Assembly (NCBI GenBank): GCA_944470555.2
Contig: OX104127.1
Location: 141,378,786 to 141,442,785 of the forward strand
Direction of reading: 5' to 3'
DNA from: Heterobilharzia americana
Taxonomy: Eukaryota; Platyhelminthes; Trematoda; Strigeidida; Schistosomatidae
DNA length: 64,000 nt
Part shown: positions 54,336-64,000 of the stretch, in pieces
How the letters are laid out: the number at the start of each line of letters is the position of its first letter
Numbering within the stretch: position 1 is the first letter of the stretch
Translations under genes and position numbers: made by a program
Notes under the pieces: generated by a model
Told to the model about the DNA's origin: nothing
Databases searched by the model: none
What the model saw: only the letters and a program-made list of their open reading frames with translations

Positions 54336-55280
54336 ACATCTTCACGTCAGCCATCACGACAAAGTGGGAGACGTCCAGCAACATCCCTGAAGATACTTGC
54401 ATGGAAGAACACTGGAACTCTTTGAAAGAGGTGTCGAAAGAAGCCTCCATAACCGCACTAGGAAGGAAGAGGAAGATGGTGAAGCAGAAGATAAACCAGT
54501 GCATTGCAAGGATGCACAACGAGGAGAGGATCTGAGTACAATGTATAGAAAAAACACTGGACAAATAAGTTAAGAGGAGTGCACGGAAAAACAAAAGACA
54601 CTTCTACGACACACTCGCAAGTGAAGCAGAACAGGCTGCTGGTAGGAGAGACAGAGACCTGACAACATTGTATCAAATAACCAAGTTACTATCTGGAATG
54701 GAAGAGATCAAGGCAGATGAAACGAATAAAGGATGGTGAAGAAAATTTAATTAGCAAAGAGGAGAAACAAATGAAACGATGGGTTGACCGATTCAAAATC
54801 TCTTGAATTGTCCACCACCACCACCACCACCACCTGCAACTCGTGCACAAATACCACCAGCAGTCCAGCTACAGAATTACAAGTGGACACAAGCCCTCCG
54901 ACGAAGGCAGAAGTCCTGAAAGCCATAAAGTTGGTGAGGACCAGATGAAATTCGACTGGAATCACTTGGAAGGGAGGCAGAGACATCAGTGGACATGCTG
55001 ATGCCATTATTGCAGAAGGTTTGGAAGGAAGGAAGGAAGGAAGGGAAGGTACCTGGTGATCGATTGCAGGAAGGGCTACCTTGTCAAACTCCCAAAGAAG
55101 GGAGACCTAAATCTTTGCAATAAGCGGCGCAGAATCATGCTCCTGTCTATCCCAAGCAAAATATTAAGCTGCGTTATCCTGGAGAGAATAAAATGTTCTC
55201 TCGGTTTACGATTACGATAGGAACAGGCTGGCCGGCTTCAGGAATGACAAATCATATGCGGATCAAAATGCAACGCTACG
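54333..55280 (+). pseudogene. RTE-like (Perere-3/SR3-like) internal fragment, plus strand
   Basis: The start encodes SNIPEDTCMEEHWNSLKEV and SKEASITALGRKRKM, matching the linker found in the minus-strand copy at 39382-39651 (EETCVNEHWNSLKEMWKE). It continues with KNKRHFYDTLASEAEQAAGR, ITKLLSG, then ADAIIAEGLEGRKE and a NCRKGYLVKLPKKGDLNLCN-like run with frame slips. Then IPSKILSCVILERI and QEQAGFRNDKS, the block of RT fingers and palm, up to about 55260. Short (ACC)n (54809-54833) and (AAGG)n (55022-55049) runs interrupt it. 5' and 3' truncated. Confidence 0.75.
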
Positions 55281-55284
55281 CATC

Positions 55285-55320
55285 ATACATACATACACAC
55301 ATACATACATGCATACGGAC
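55285..55320. repeat. (CATA)n microsatellite
   Basis: A CATACATA run with small variants at the 3' border of the RTE-like fragment. Confidence 0.8.
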
Positions 55321-55324
55321 TCCA

Positions 55325-56375
55325 CCAGACCGCTACTTTGAGTGAAGCTGTTGCATCACACACCAGCTATGTTAATGGGCCGGTTGCCGAATGGTGACTG
55401 ATGGTATAATCTTTTGTGTAGTACGAATCACCGTCTGTGTACCGTCTAGTGGATTTTGTTTACTAATGTAAATATATTGTTTCGGCGCAGTCACTCTTAT
55501 ATGACATTTAGGATAAACCATATTTGATACGGCGCCATAAACCTACGTTTTCTGCTAGATTTCCCGCGAAATCCTTGAGATCTCCACAGTTACATCCTAA
55601 GGTCTCAGATGTGATAGTTAAGATGTCTTAATCGCAAACTCTTACCACAGATTGCTAATCTGAAACGGAGTTGAAAAAAACTCTGACTAGCACCTTATAC
55701 ACTAACACAAATTAAATACTAACTAGTAACTGTTTATCATACACACTGTGACTGTAAGTTTTTGTTATGTTTCATAAAGATCGATATTTATTTCTTTAGC
55801 AAGTGTAGCAAACGAAGTGAGTTCTAAAATTTTGGTGAATACGAGTTTTCACGTAACTTTTAATTCTCTTAAGTGTCATGTGCAAAAAAGGGACAGTTTT
55901 TCTTTCCGAAATTTACACTCTGTTTCTCCGGACAATCGAGAAACTATATGATAAACTAAAAGAGTATCGAGAGAAATTAAATACCGAAAATTTATTTAAG
56001 AATGTTGACCATCCATTATAATTCCATATTGGACATTATGGTAGCTGCCTGACCTTTAGTTTCACAGCAGGTAGTTCAAAACTTCAGTTTACTAGGGTAT
56101 CTATTTGAAGATTGCTTAAGTTATGCAATTTATGTTTCAAAATATAATTGTGTTGCAAGCCAACCTTGGAGTATGCCTCAGTTGTTTGCATCAAGTCAGA
56201 TTTTATGCTGGTTATCTTCTAAGTGATATGCAATTGCTAAATAAAATATCAAAAGCCACAGAACATGAATACACTCATCGAGTCATTGCATAAAGTGTAT
56301 TTTGTTTGCATATTCCCAATGTAGTATGTTAAAACAAGCAAAATTATAAAAAATGCGAAGTATTTAATTTATACT
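55325..56375. other. Intron sequence without recognised element
   Basis: About 1 kb, AT-rich, no recognised family or splice-bounded frame. Confidence 0.45.
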
Positions 56376-56379
56376 AAGT

Positions 56380-56770
56380 GACGATTGAAGGCGAGATGAA
56401 AATTTGGATCATGGCTGGGTTTGAAGTAGCCACCACCGGGTTTCCTTCCCTATGCTCTACCAACTAAGCTGGGAAGTCCGAATCCTCACCAGATTTTTAT
56501 TTCCGTTCAATTGCCAGGGGTTTTGCCCGATTACCTTGTGAATTTGTGATAAGTTACTATCGTTTGGTCGTATTCATAGTGGCTGCTTAGTCAGGACTTC
56601 TCATCGCAATGCAAATGTAACTGAATTAGAGATGGGGAGCATCATACTGATTATCATTTGACTCTCTGAGGTAGCAGCCATGGTTTGGTAGCCTAGTATT
56701 GTTACTGGATGATGATTGAAGGTGAGATGAAAATTTAGACCGCTGCTGGACTAAGCAGCAAATGTGAATA
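56380..56770 (-). repeat. SINE-E copies (minus), one full and one truncated
   Basis: 56385-56500 is a full minus-strand copy (reverse B-box near 56428, A-box side GCTCTACCAACTAAGCTG at 56453). 56700-56765 is a truncated second start of the same body (GATGATTGAAGGTGAGATGA). Confidence 0.65.
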
Positions 56771-56849
56771 CGACCAAACGATAGTTACGCAACACGAATT
56801 CGTATGGTAGTCAAGCAAAACTCTTAGTGGTTGAAATGAAATAAAAATC

Positions 56850-56980
56850 TGATTAACAGTTGGATCTCGTAGCTCAGTTGGTAGAGCATAGGGCAGGAAA
56901 CCCAGCGATGGCTGGTTCGAATCCGTCTGCGATTCAAATTTTCATCTCACCTTCAATCATCACCCAGTATAAATACTAGT
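56850..56980 (+). repeat. SINE-E copy (plus) with well-kept tRNA-like head
   Basis: CTCGTAGCTCAGTTGGTAGA is a near-canonical A-box and D-arm, and GGTTCGAATCC an exact B-box. It is followed by the ATTTTCATCTCACCTTCAAT tail shared with the other copies. Anticodon and acceptor stems do not fold as a functional tRNA. Confidence 0.75.
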
Positions 56981-57592
56981 CTGCCAAACTACGGCTATCT
57001 CAGATAGTGAAATGATAATAAATACTTAATTATTTCTTTTGCTATGCCGGTATCCGACATGTTCTCATATAAGCTATATATGGCTTGAATGTCATTAGCA
57101 GTCGTTATTTCATTCAAACAAAATCTGAAAAATATTACAATAAATGAAGAGACTAATTAAAATATGCTAGAAGTTACTTTTTCTATACGTTATTTAAAGG
57201 AACTAATGACTGTTAATGTCAGCTATACTCTATAAAGCTGACATAGACACATGTCGGATACCGGCAGCCATCATACTGACTCGATACCCAAGTCGTTCTA
57301 AACACCATCGTTGGCCTAGATACGTTCAAACGCCGCTTGAATATTCTCATATTACATATTACAAGGCAGCTGGGTGCACAGATCAATACACGCATACATC
57401 TATACATGCAGAAGTGTGTATGCATATGTATAATCTATATATAATTGACACCGTTATTTCCAACCAGTAAAGGATAGATTAAGCTAAATGTTATACGGAA
57501 ACCTGAGAACACATTATCCTCCTGATCTATGTATTTTTAAGTGAATAACTTCCTATACTGACTCAATGCATCTTTTTTTCATTAATTCTCAG

Positions 57593-57922
57593 TATACAGA
57601 ATGTGTTTGTAAGCCTCATTATCATGGTTACTACTGTCAAGAGAAAATAGACGCTTGTGCATTTCGAATTGAACATCATTTACAACCGAATGGTGGCACA
57701 TTAATTGCTGGTAGCAGAGCATGTAACGTCAACAATCCAGGAAATAAATGTATCCCACTAACTAGTATAGATGGACATGCAACATATCGATGTCAGTGCA
57801 ATGAAAGTGGGTGGATGCCAGACATAAAATTGCCGTATCCAAATTGCATGCGGAGATTGACAAAATGTGATTCTCTTATTTATGTAAATGGATTTTGTGT
57901 ATCAAATAATTTAGGTGATCAA
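57593..57922 (+). CDS. EGF/TSP1 membrane protein, exon 2
   Basis: A 110-codon exon between TTCATTAATTCTCAG and CAA/GTAAGT, phase 0 at both ends. It encodes three EGF-like pieces: the end of a module (CVCKPHYHGYYC), a complete longer one (CNVNNPGNKC then YRCQCNESG then PNC) and the start of a third (CDSLIYVNGFCVSNNLGDQ), which exon 3 completes. The Cys-X-Cys and Gly-Tyr/Phe signatures are clear. The upstream intron to exon 1 is 10.6 kb, so one or more additional ectodomain exons could lie in it. Confidence 0.85.
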
Positions 57923-57989
57923 GTAAGTCCATTATAATCTCAGATTTTCACATGGATTTTTGACTCACTAAACTACAAGAATTCCGATT

Positions 57990-58200
57990 AGGTTGGAAGA
58001 GGGTTCAGTGTGGTGAGACCAGAAGGTAGTACCAGTCGATGACTGTTGGTTTGAGCCATGGGTAGAGATGCAGACTGCCTTGCTAGGGTCACTGAGATGT
58101 TAGGAACCAGTGGTAGAGTATTGTTGATGACAAATCTTGTTCTAGCCACCATCAGCCTTTACATGACCTAATTCTATCCCACTGAATTTTCTATGCTTGG
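57990..58200 (+). pseudogene. SR2-like LINE 3' fragment
   Basis: The segments GTACCAGTCGATGACTGTTG, TTTGAGCCATGGGTAGAGAT and GCAGACTGCCTTGCTAGGGT match the end of the SR2-like coding part at 30340-30420. A 5'-truncated, decayed copy in the intron between exons 2 and 3. Confidence 0.55.
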
Positions 58201-58204
58201 ATAG

Positions 58205-59890
58205 AAGATAGTTTGATATGCTTAAAAAAAGTCCCTGACGCTTCAGTCAGTTCAATTTCACAACACTGTCTACTAATGTAAGTTCTAGAGTTGTAAAGTG
58301 ACTGAATATTCTTGACTGATCTGTAAGCTGAGACGTTAGTAGTTTTCAGAAGACATGTAAGATGAGATATCTGCCATCTTCGCACGGAACTAAACTAAAA
58401 CCTCAGTGTATCACATCCACGCAAGAGAAGAAGTGTAGGTTTAGTCATCATTATATGACTAATCGTATGTAATGCATCCAAACGATTGTCTATCAGAAAA
58501 CCAATCCATTCTAACCGGGTTTAAATTTAGTCAAAAATTAAATTATCTGTGATGATGCAGCCTCCTTAGTAAGTAATTTGGTGGACTGGTTTATTCATCT
58601 TCAGGGTCTGTCACTTTACACCAATCCTAGAGTGTCTGCTTACTCTTAAATGCTAGAAACTCATGCCAAAAGTAATTGTTTCCATATGAATTTGGCATAA
58701 TATTGCACCTTTTCCAACAGGATTATTTCGTTTAAGCTATTTAAATGTGAAATAAGACCTCTGAGCAGAAACTGAATGTTTGTTTTACGACTGTAAACAG
58801 GTTCAGCTTGATCAGCACATTTGTAGGTCAGAAAAAAGTAGTGAAAGTTAACGCTTCTGTTCAATACTGCTGGTTGTCATCAAATGGTATGAGAATTCAC
58901 ATGGAGTCTTAACATAACTTTCTGCGTTAATGCATAAAAACCTCTATAGGACTGAATACATCACCCTAGAACTTCTTGATCTACAAAGTCAAATACTTTG
59001 CTAAGAGGAAAGAATATGACAAAGTCCAGTGCTCCAAAATCTGATAGAAGATAAAAATATCAACACACTATTATTCAAGCTTAAAATCTATCTAGTTCTC
59101 CTAGGTTTAGTGTTCTGATATCCAGTTACGTAGCAAAAAACTATGATCCCATCAATATAATAAGTCAAGTTTGCTTCTATATGGCTATTGTAAGTCAATT
59201 ACTTTCCTACACTCTAAACAAAAGTGATCGATGCTCGCAGCCAACATAAGAGGATTATTTCTGTTTCTCATAACCAACAAATACTTTACTCATTTCAATT
59301 CAAATTTATAACTATGTTTCCTAGGAACCTTCGTAAGTAGAGTAGTAAATCCTAATAATTCGACTTATATAAGGTTAGCTTCATTGAATGACGAAGTTGT
59401 TAACTAAGTAAAACGAGCTTATTACAGTGGTTTGTAGGCTTAGTTTACAAACATTTACATGTTGCAGGAAGTGGCTATACTCTGAAATTCTGGGTACAAA
59501 CACTTATATAACCTGAAGCTGAATGGTTTAGACATCAACAAACTTATTTGGCTTGCATTGACAGGAACGTTTTAAAGGTTTTGGTAAATGAACACCTTCT
59601 GAAGATACCCCAGTAGTGAAGTGGTGCTAAAGATCTTCGTGAAATATCAGCTCCAACCAATGAAACATGAATCTTAAGTATGCCTTTTCCCTACCTTTTT
59701 GATTATTCTAATGTATTCTGGGATAAAATGAAATGATTGCATACTAATCAGTACAATTTTGCTATTACCGCATTCTCTCCCATCCGTGTTAGTCTTTTAC
59801 AAACTCAGTCGATTTTATGAAGTAGATGGTCAATATTGAAATCAACTATTGATTGACTAGTGTTTATTCCTCTACATTTTTATTCTTTTT
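58205..59890. other. Intron sequence without recognised element
   Basis: AT-rich, with no recognised repeat or exon. The minus-strand frames here have no motif. Confidence 0.5.
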
Positions 59891-59897
59891 CATGTAG

Positions 59898-60120
59898 GCA
59901 GTGATTATCTGTGATCCTGGTTATATGGGTATTTCATGTAATGAATGGGTTGGTGAGTGGTCTGAATGGTCAGTATGGGATAAATGTAGGCCAGCTTGTG
60001 GCAACCTACGCTATAGCTTACGTGTAAGAGAATGTTTATCCATGAAACTAGGAAATAAATCTAAACAATGTTTAGGTTCAGCGGTGGAATACGTCAGATG
60101 CTCAGAGCATTTATGCAACT
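59898..60120 (+). CDS. EGF/TSP1 membrane protein, exon 3 (thrombospondin type 1 repeat)
   Basis: It enters in phase 0 after TTTTTCATGTAG, completes the third EGF-like module (ICDPGYMGISC) and encodes one thrombospondin type 1 repeat. WSEWSVWDKCRPACG carries the WxxW tryptophans and the first cysteines, then RVRECLSMKLG, then QCLGSAVEYVRCSEHLC. All six TSP1 cysteines are present. It ends AAC T/GTAAGT, phase 1. TSP1 repeats bind glycosaminoglycans or partner receptors on the extracellular side. Codon phase and module completion across the 57922/59898 junction strongly support the splice. Confidence 0.9.
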
Positions 60121-60124
60121 GTAA

Positions 60125-62100
60125 GTTATTATTTCAAATTTATTATTAGATAAACTAGCCAAATTTATTTTCGCTAATAAACCTTGCAGACACAACGGTT
60201 AACACTAAGTACACAGATGCCGGTATTAGTTTCCTCCAGAACACAGATATATTGGTGTAAAAGTTGACAAAAGCAACATATTTATCACAACAAACAGATA
60301 ACACAATAAAAGATATTCCAGGAACGCGAAGAAAATACTGAGAAATACTAGCATAAGAAACAAAGAAGTGATTCTAAGCTTCAGTCTAGAAACCATTGAA
60401 ATAATCAGTAAAATGTAAATGTTTTGACTGGAACGGCATTTTCCCATCAATAACTAAACTATAGGTATAAATGATGTTTGTATGAATCTTAGCGTGTTGG
60501 AAATAGACGATTCCAAAGTTTTCCATCTGGTTTCTTCAGGGAATTAATCAAAAATTACAATGAAAAAACTACATCCAGATAGGTGAATGTGAACATCAAA
60601 GAGCATAAACAATATCGAAAATAAATTCGAAAAACTTAAGCAGACATACAAAGATTGGAAGACATCAACAATCACACTACATACGATGGAAATGGGATGA
60701 AAAGAATGATTTCAATAGAACCAAAGCTCTACAAAAGATTTTAGTGTCATAGCCCCACTTATAAAAGCTCAGTTAAACAACTTGAATGAGGGAAAGGGAA
60801 TGTAGTTGACTACACTTTGACAAGTACTGATTAACGAATAAAGTAAGATATAAGACATTGGCTGTAAAATGCTTTATTTCTTTTCTAATCATATTTGCCC
60901 TAATCTTATGATCATCATCATCATCATTTATGACGAACAATGCGCTATGGTTGATATCAACATCTTTCACTATCACTATAGTTTATTTCGCTGAAACATG
61001 GGATACTAACAAAACACCGAGACCTATTAACATTAGTCCATTTTGTACCCCGCCTACAGTTGAGAATGATATACATATATTTATGCTTTTACTCTAAGTG
61101 CATACCAAAAGTTCAAATTCTTCATGCAATGACCTTTGACCTTTGTCATCTTGTAGTGGCTCATTAATAAAAAGCAACACTCTTGGGATATGACCTAAAT
61201 GGAAATCTATATTTCAAGTCAACAGCTACTAAGATAGAAGTTTCGTATTTCAATTTTTTGTTTCATGTTGCTGCGTAGTCAAGAAAGGTTTTATTGAACA
61301 GTTCATCCCACATTTGGCCAATCAAAATAAGTTGTTTAACTTTGACGTAGTGGTTTTATATGGTCATGGAGATGGTGTATAAAGAAAGTTTTTTCTTCAA
61401 ATATATCATATTCTTCACAGTCACAGGTCTTATGATTTTCGTGACTCAGTGAATTATAAGGCTCTATGGGAGAACAATTGCTGTTCGCATTCAGTCCAAG
61501 TATCTCATCGTCTGAGTATCACTCAGTCACTTCAAACATACATACAAACCGGCCTACTTTTGTAAATCGTATACATTAATAATACAATGAATAACTAACA
61601 GTAACGTTAAAAATACAATCGTAATTCAAACAGGATTGCAAAATGAGATGAAATGCACAACTCTGACTTCATATTCATATCCAATAACACAATATAACTT
61701 TTGATTTTATTTTCATCAAAGAAGCTCAGATCATACGTTGAAATTACTTATTGGAAAGATGCTAAGATTTATGCAAATACAACCTGTATCTAATGTCAAT
61801 TTTCCACTTAGCGAACAAATATTGGTGGAAACACCCAGTCTAATCCCGACTGGGATTCAGATAAATATCTAAACCCTACTGGTGATTTCATCTGTTGCTA
61901 GAATTTACTTTAAATTTGTTCATATAAAACTTGTCATTTGAGTCATATTTATGTGAACAAAAGAGTGTACAAATGACAATGTGATCAAATAAGTCTAAAG
62001 TGGTGGGCTTTTACACTGAAGAGAAATATGTTAGGTCAATTTTAAGCTTAGTTTTCAATGAACAATATATGGCAACTTTGAACGACAAACACCAGCGTTC
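60125..62100. other. Intron sequence without recognised element
   Basis: About 2 kb, AT-rich. A short (ATC)n run lies at 60911-60928. No family was recognised. Confidence 0.5.
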
Positions 62101-62104
62101 TAGT

Positions 62105-62260
62105 AACACAGGTGTGACTCTAGAGGCCACTGTTATAACCCCCGAAATAGCCAATCAATTTAAAATAATCATTTTAAAAATTACCTTCCCAGCTGAAATA
62201 AAGAAAAGCAACTGGTTGATTGAGTGGTCACTAGAGTGGGTATTAAAGACTCTCTGGTCC
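62105..62260. repeat. Imperfect inverted-repeat element, copy 1
   Basis: The left end GTGACTCTAGAGGCCACT pairs with the right end AGTGGTCACTAGAGTGGG (62223-62240). Inner parts share CCAATCAA / TTGATTGA. It looks like a small MITE-type hairpin, related in arm sequence to copy 2 at 62425-62560. Confidence 0.45.
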
Positions 62261-62424
62261 AGATAGCAATGATTACAATTTTGTCATGGATTGTCTGCTT
62301 TAGTCTTCATCTCAGTATCTCTCTCATTTAATACGAGAAAAGGAAATGAGATTGTGTTATTGTGACAACAATTTTGTATGAACTATTAATATAAGCCTAT
62401 GCACCAAAAAATGTTTTTCTAGAG

Positions 62425-62560
62425 TACCTCTAAAGATCACTCTAGCAACTGCTGAAATAAACCAGTCAGGTTCAGACGTCTTACCTACAAAGGTAGTTTT
62501 TTTATGGAAAGAAAAGCCTGACTGGTCATCTCAGTGGTTGCTAGGGTGGCCTTTAAAGTC
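62425..62560. repeat. Inverted-repeat element, copy 2
   Basis: Left arm 62429-62470 (CTCTAAAGATCACTCTAGCA, AACCAGTCAGG) is the reverse complement, with a few mismatches, of the right arm 62517-62558 (CCTGACTGGTCATCTCAGTG, GCTAGGGTGGCCTTTAAAG). The loop is about 46 bases. Its arm core CACTCTAG, then CCAGT, is shared with copy 1, suggesting a small mobile hairpin family. Confidence 0.55.
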
Positions 62561-62964
62561 ACTCGTTTTCTATTTTAGACATGTTTTAACTAGACGCTTC
62601 AATCCAACAGGCTATCTTTCTATATACTATATTGACAAGAAATAATTCCCCACGAGTGTATGAATTTTTGTGAGGTAATGTCTCAATGTGATTTCCACCT
62701 CTGATCAAAATCTACAAAAGGATCATTTGAAAACGTGACTGAACCGAAATCTTTAAATAAGCGCATTTCTTTCATCAGCATATTGAATTTGAATCTGAAT
62801 CGAAATTAAGGATTACAAACTCAACCAAAAGCAATGTTTATGAAAATCTGACGAAATTTTAGGAGGAATGAGAAAATCTTTAAAGATCTTTTATCCTAAT
62901 ATTACCATCATTATTTCAATTTATGGCAGTTAGGACCCGAAAATATTTATTCTCTTACTGATAT

Positions 62965-63115
62965 TTGGCTATGGTTGAAGGTGAAATGAAAATCTTTGCC
63001 ACGGTAGAATTTGAAGCAGTGACCTCCGAGTTACTGGCTCGGTGTTCTGCCAACTAAGCATCAAAGCAGGGCTACTGACCAGATCTTAATTTCACTCCAA
63101 TCAACCATAAAGATT
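62965..63115 (-). repeat. SINE-E copy
   Basis: Minus-strand copy with body GGTTGAAGGTGAAATGAAAA, reverse B-box region near 63010 and A-box side CTGCCAACTAAGCATC. It lies just upstream of exon 4 in the last intron. Confidence 0.6.
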
Positions 63116-63461
63116 GGACAGTGTAGAAACCTAATACACATTCAGGTTTTACTTGCCTTGGGAAGAGTGATGTATAATGTCTTAAACCTCTGAAATCTTA
63201 TCTAGTTTAACTTGGGCATCAAAACCCGATACATCTATGTCATATATCGCTTCTAAGAGTCACTCGATAAGCAACTAAACTCAACGATGCAACTGAAGAT
63301 AAGGTACAAAGTTAATTGACAGGTAAGAAGGCAACCTGAGTCATTTACTACCGAAATATTTCCCTTATGAATAAAACTAGAAAAGAAATCCCTCTTATTC
63401 ATTAACTTAAGAATTAAAAAAACATTAAACAGTTATATGTATCCTTCTTTGCTTATTTCAG

Positions 63462-63760
63462 ATTTAGGTATATCTTATTTCGATATCTACCTTGCAAGCC
63501 GACAAAATATGGTCTCTGTTAGTCTGGCATGTGGTGCCGTACTCTGTGCTCTACTAGTTTTGATATGGATTTTAACTTGTTATGGTTCAGTTGCCTCAGT
63601 CTACAAAATAATCATAAAATCATGCCTGGAAGGAAGAGGAAAGGTCAAGAAACGGAAGAAGTTGTCATGGAAACCTAGTGGACTGTATACAGTAGATGAA
63701 GAAAACGATGAGCAAGAGGATGATGAGAAAGAAGAAAACAGCAGGGATTTCAGTGAATAA
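63462..63760 (+). CDS. EGF/TSP1 membrane protein, terminal exon 4 (transmembrane and cytoplasmic tail)
   Basis: It enters in phase 1 after TTTGCTTATTTCAG and completes a Tyr codon left by exon 3. A short juxtamembrane segment (LGISYFDIYLASRQN) leads to a membrane span rich in Val, Leu and Ala (VSLACGAVLCALLVLIWILT), then a basic cytoplasmic stretch (GRGKVKKRKKLSWK) and a strongly acidic tail (DEENDEQEDDEKEENSRD) to TAA. The positive-inside rule fits a type I orientation with the EGF/TSP1 part outside. Confidence 0.85.
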
Positions 63761-63772
63761 ATATTTAATAAA
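63756..63772 (+). promoter_or_regulatory. Poly(A) signals at the end of the membrane-protein gene
   Basis: AATAAA overlaps the stop codon (63756-63761) and a second AATAAA lies at 63767-63772. The second implies a very short 3' UTR if used. Confidence 0.5.
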
Positions 63773-64000
63773 ACAAAAGTTTTGAAGTTAATCCATATTT
63801 TGTTTTGTATGCATGAAAAAGAATCTCATAATTGCTAATGGTGTTTCTGAATCACGACGAGAAAAGAGCTTTAGGACTTAGAGTAAGCTTCAGTTTTTCA
63901 AACATATCAATGGCCACTTAAGTTATTTGAAAAAATTTTGCTGGTTGTTGCAACAGATCTGTTAGTGGTTGAGGTGATTTAGGACAGTTACGCATCAAGC
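63773..64000. other. No gene recognised
   Basis: Downstream flank of the membrane-protein gene, probably intergenic. Confidence 0.4.

Noticed and set aside
54226..54594. 122-codon minus-strand frame with a long Tyr-Ile run
   Set aside because: Produced by the (AT)n microsatellite and the antisense of the RTE-like fragment.
56866..56940. Possible genuine tRNA gene (near-canonical A and B boxes)
   Set aside because: D-arm and B-box are good, but the acceptor and anticodon stems do not pair and the sequence continues into the shared SINE-E tail, so it is a SINE head.

Overview
The window is eukaryotic and very probably comes from a schistosome (Digenea, genus Schistosoma). The evidence is GT-AG introns of up to more than 10 kb, AT-rich introns, tRNA-headed SINEs carrying the schistosome-type hammerhead ribozyme (Sm-alpha-like), decayed CR1-like and RTE-like non-LTR retrotransposons of the schistosome SR1/SR2/Perere kind, and Penelope-like elements with GIY-YIG endonucleases. 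The species is not fixed from sequence alone.

Layout. 1-18.9 kb has no host gene that I can support. It is a graveyard of stop-ridden CR1-like copies (mostly + strand) followed by one RTE/SR2-like copy, visibly less AT-rich than the rest. 19-22.6 kb holds SINEs and a Penelope-like relic bounded by inverted repeats. 22.7-36.8 kb is a + strand gene for the FGF1 intracellular-binding protein family (FIBP). Eight exons were located from splice sites, reading phase and family similarity; the first roughly 35 codons were not found. Its introns are full of SINEs and LINE 3' ends. 36.8-46.2 kb is intergenic and repeat-rich. 46.3-63.8 kb is a second + strand gene whose four located exons join in perfect phase to a 503-residue type I membrane protein: signal peptide, cysteine-rich ectodomain, EGF-like modules, one thrombospondin type 1 repeat, one membrane span and an acidic tail.

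The most unusual content is in the repeats. At least three different tRNA-headed SINE families (called SINE-A, -B and -C here) each carry a minimal type I hammerhead ribozyme with almost no helix III loop, and several copies keep the full catalytic core. These SINEs and the Penelope-like elements occur again and again as inverted pairs or palindromes. One is a 301-base inverted repeat, identical on direct reading, that flanks the first exon of the membrane-protein gene; another is a ribozyme fused head to head to itself. SINE-D and SINE-E are two further tRNA-headed families in which I see no ribozyme.

The two host genes lie on the same strand about 9.5 kb apart and I see no functional link between them. 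All family assignments rest on motif recognition by eye, not on database searches.
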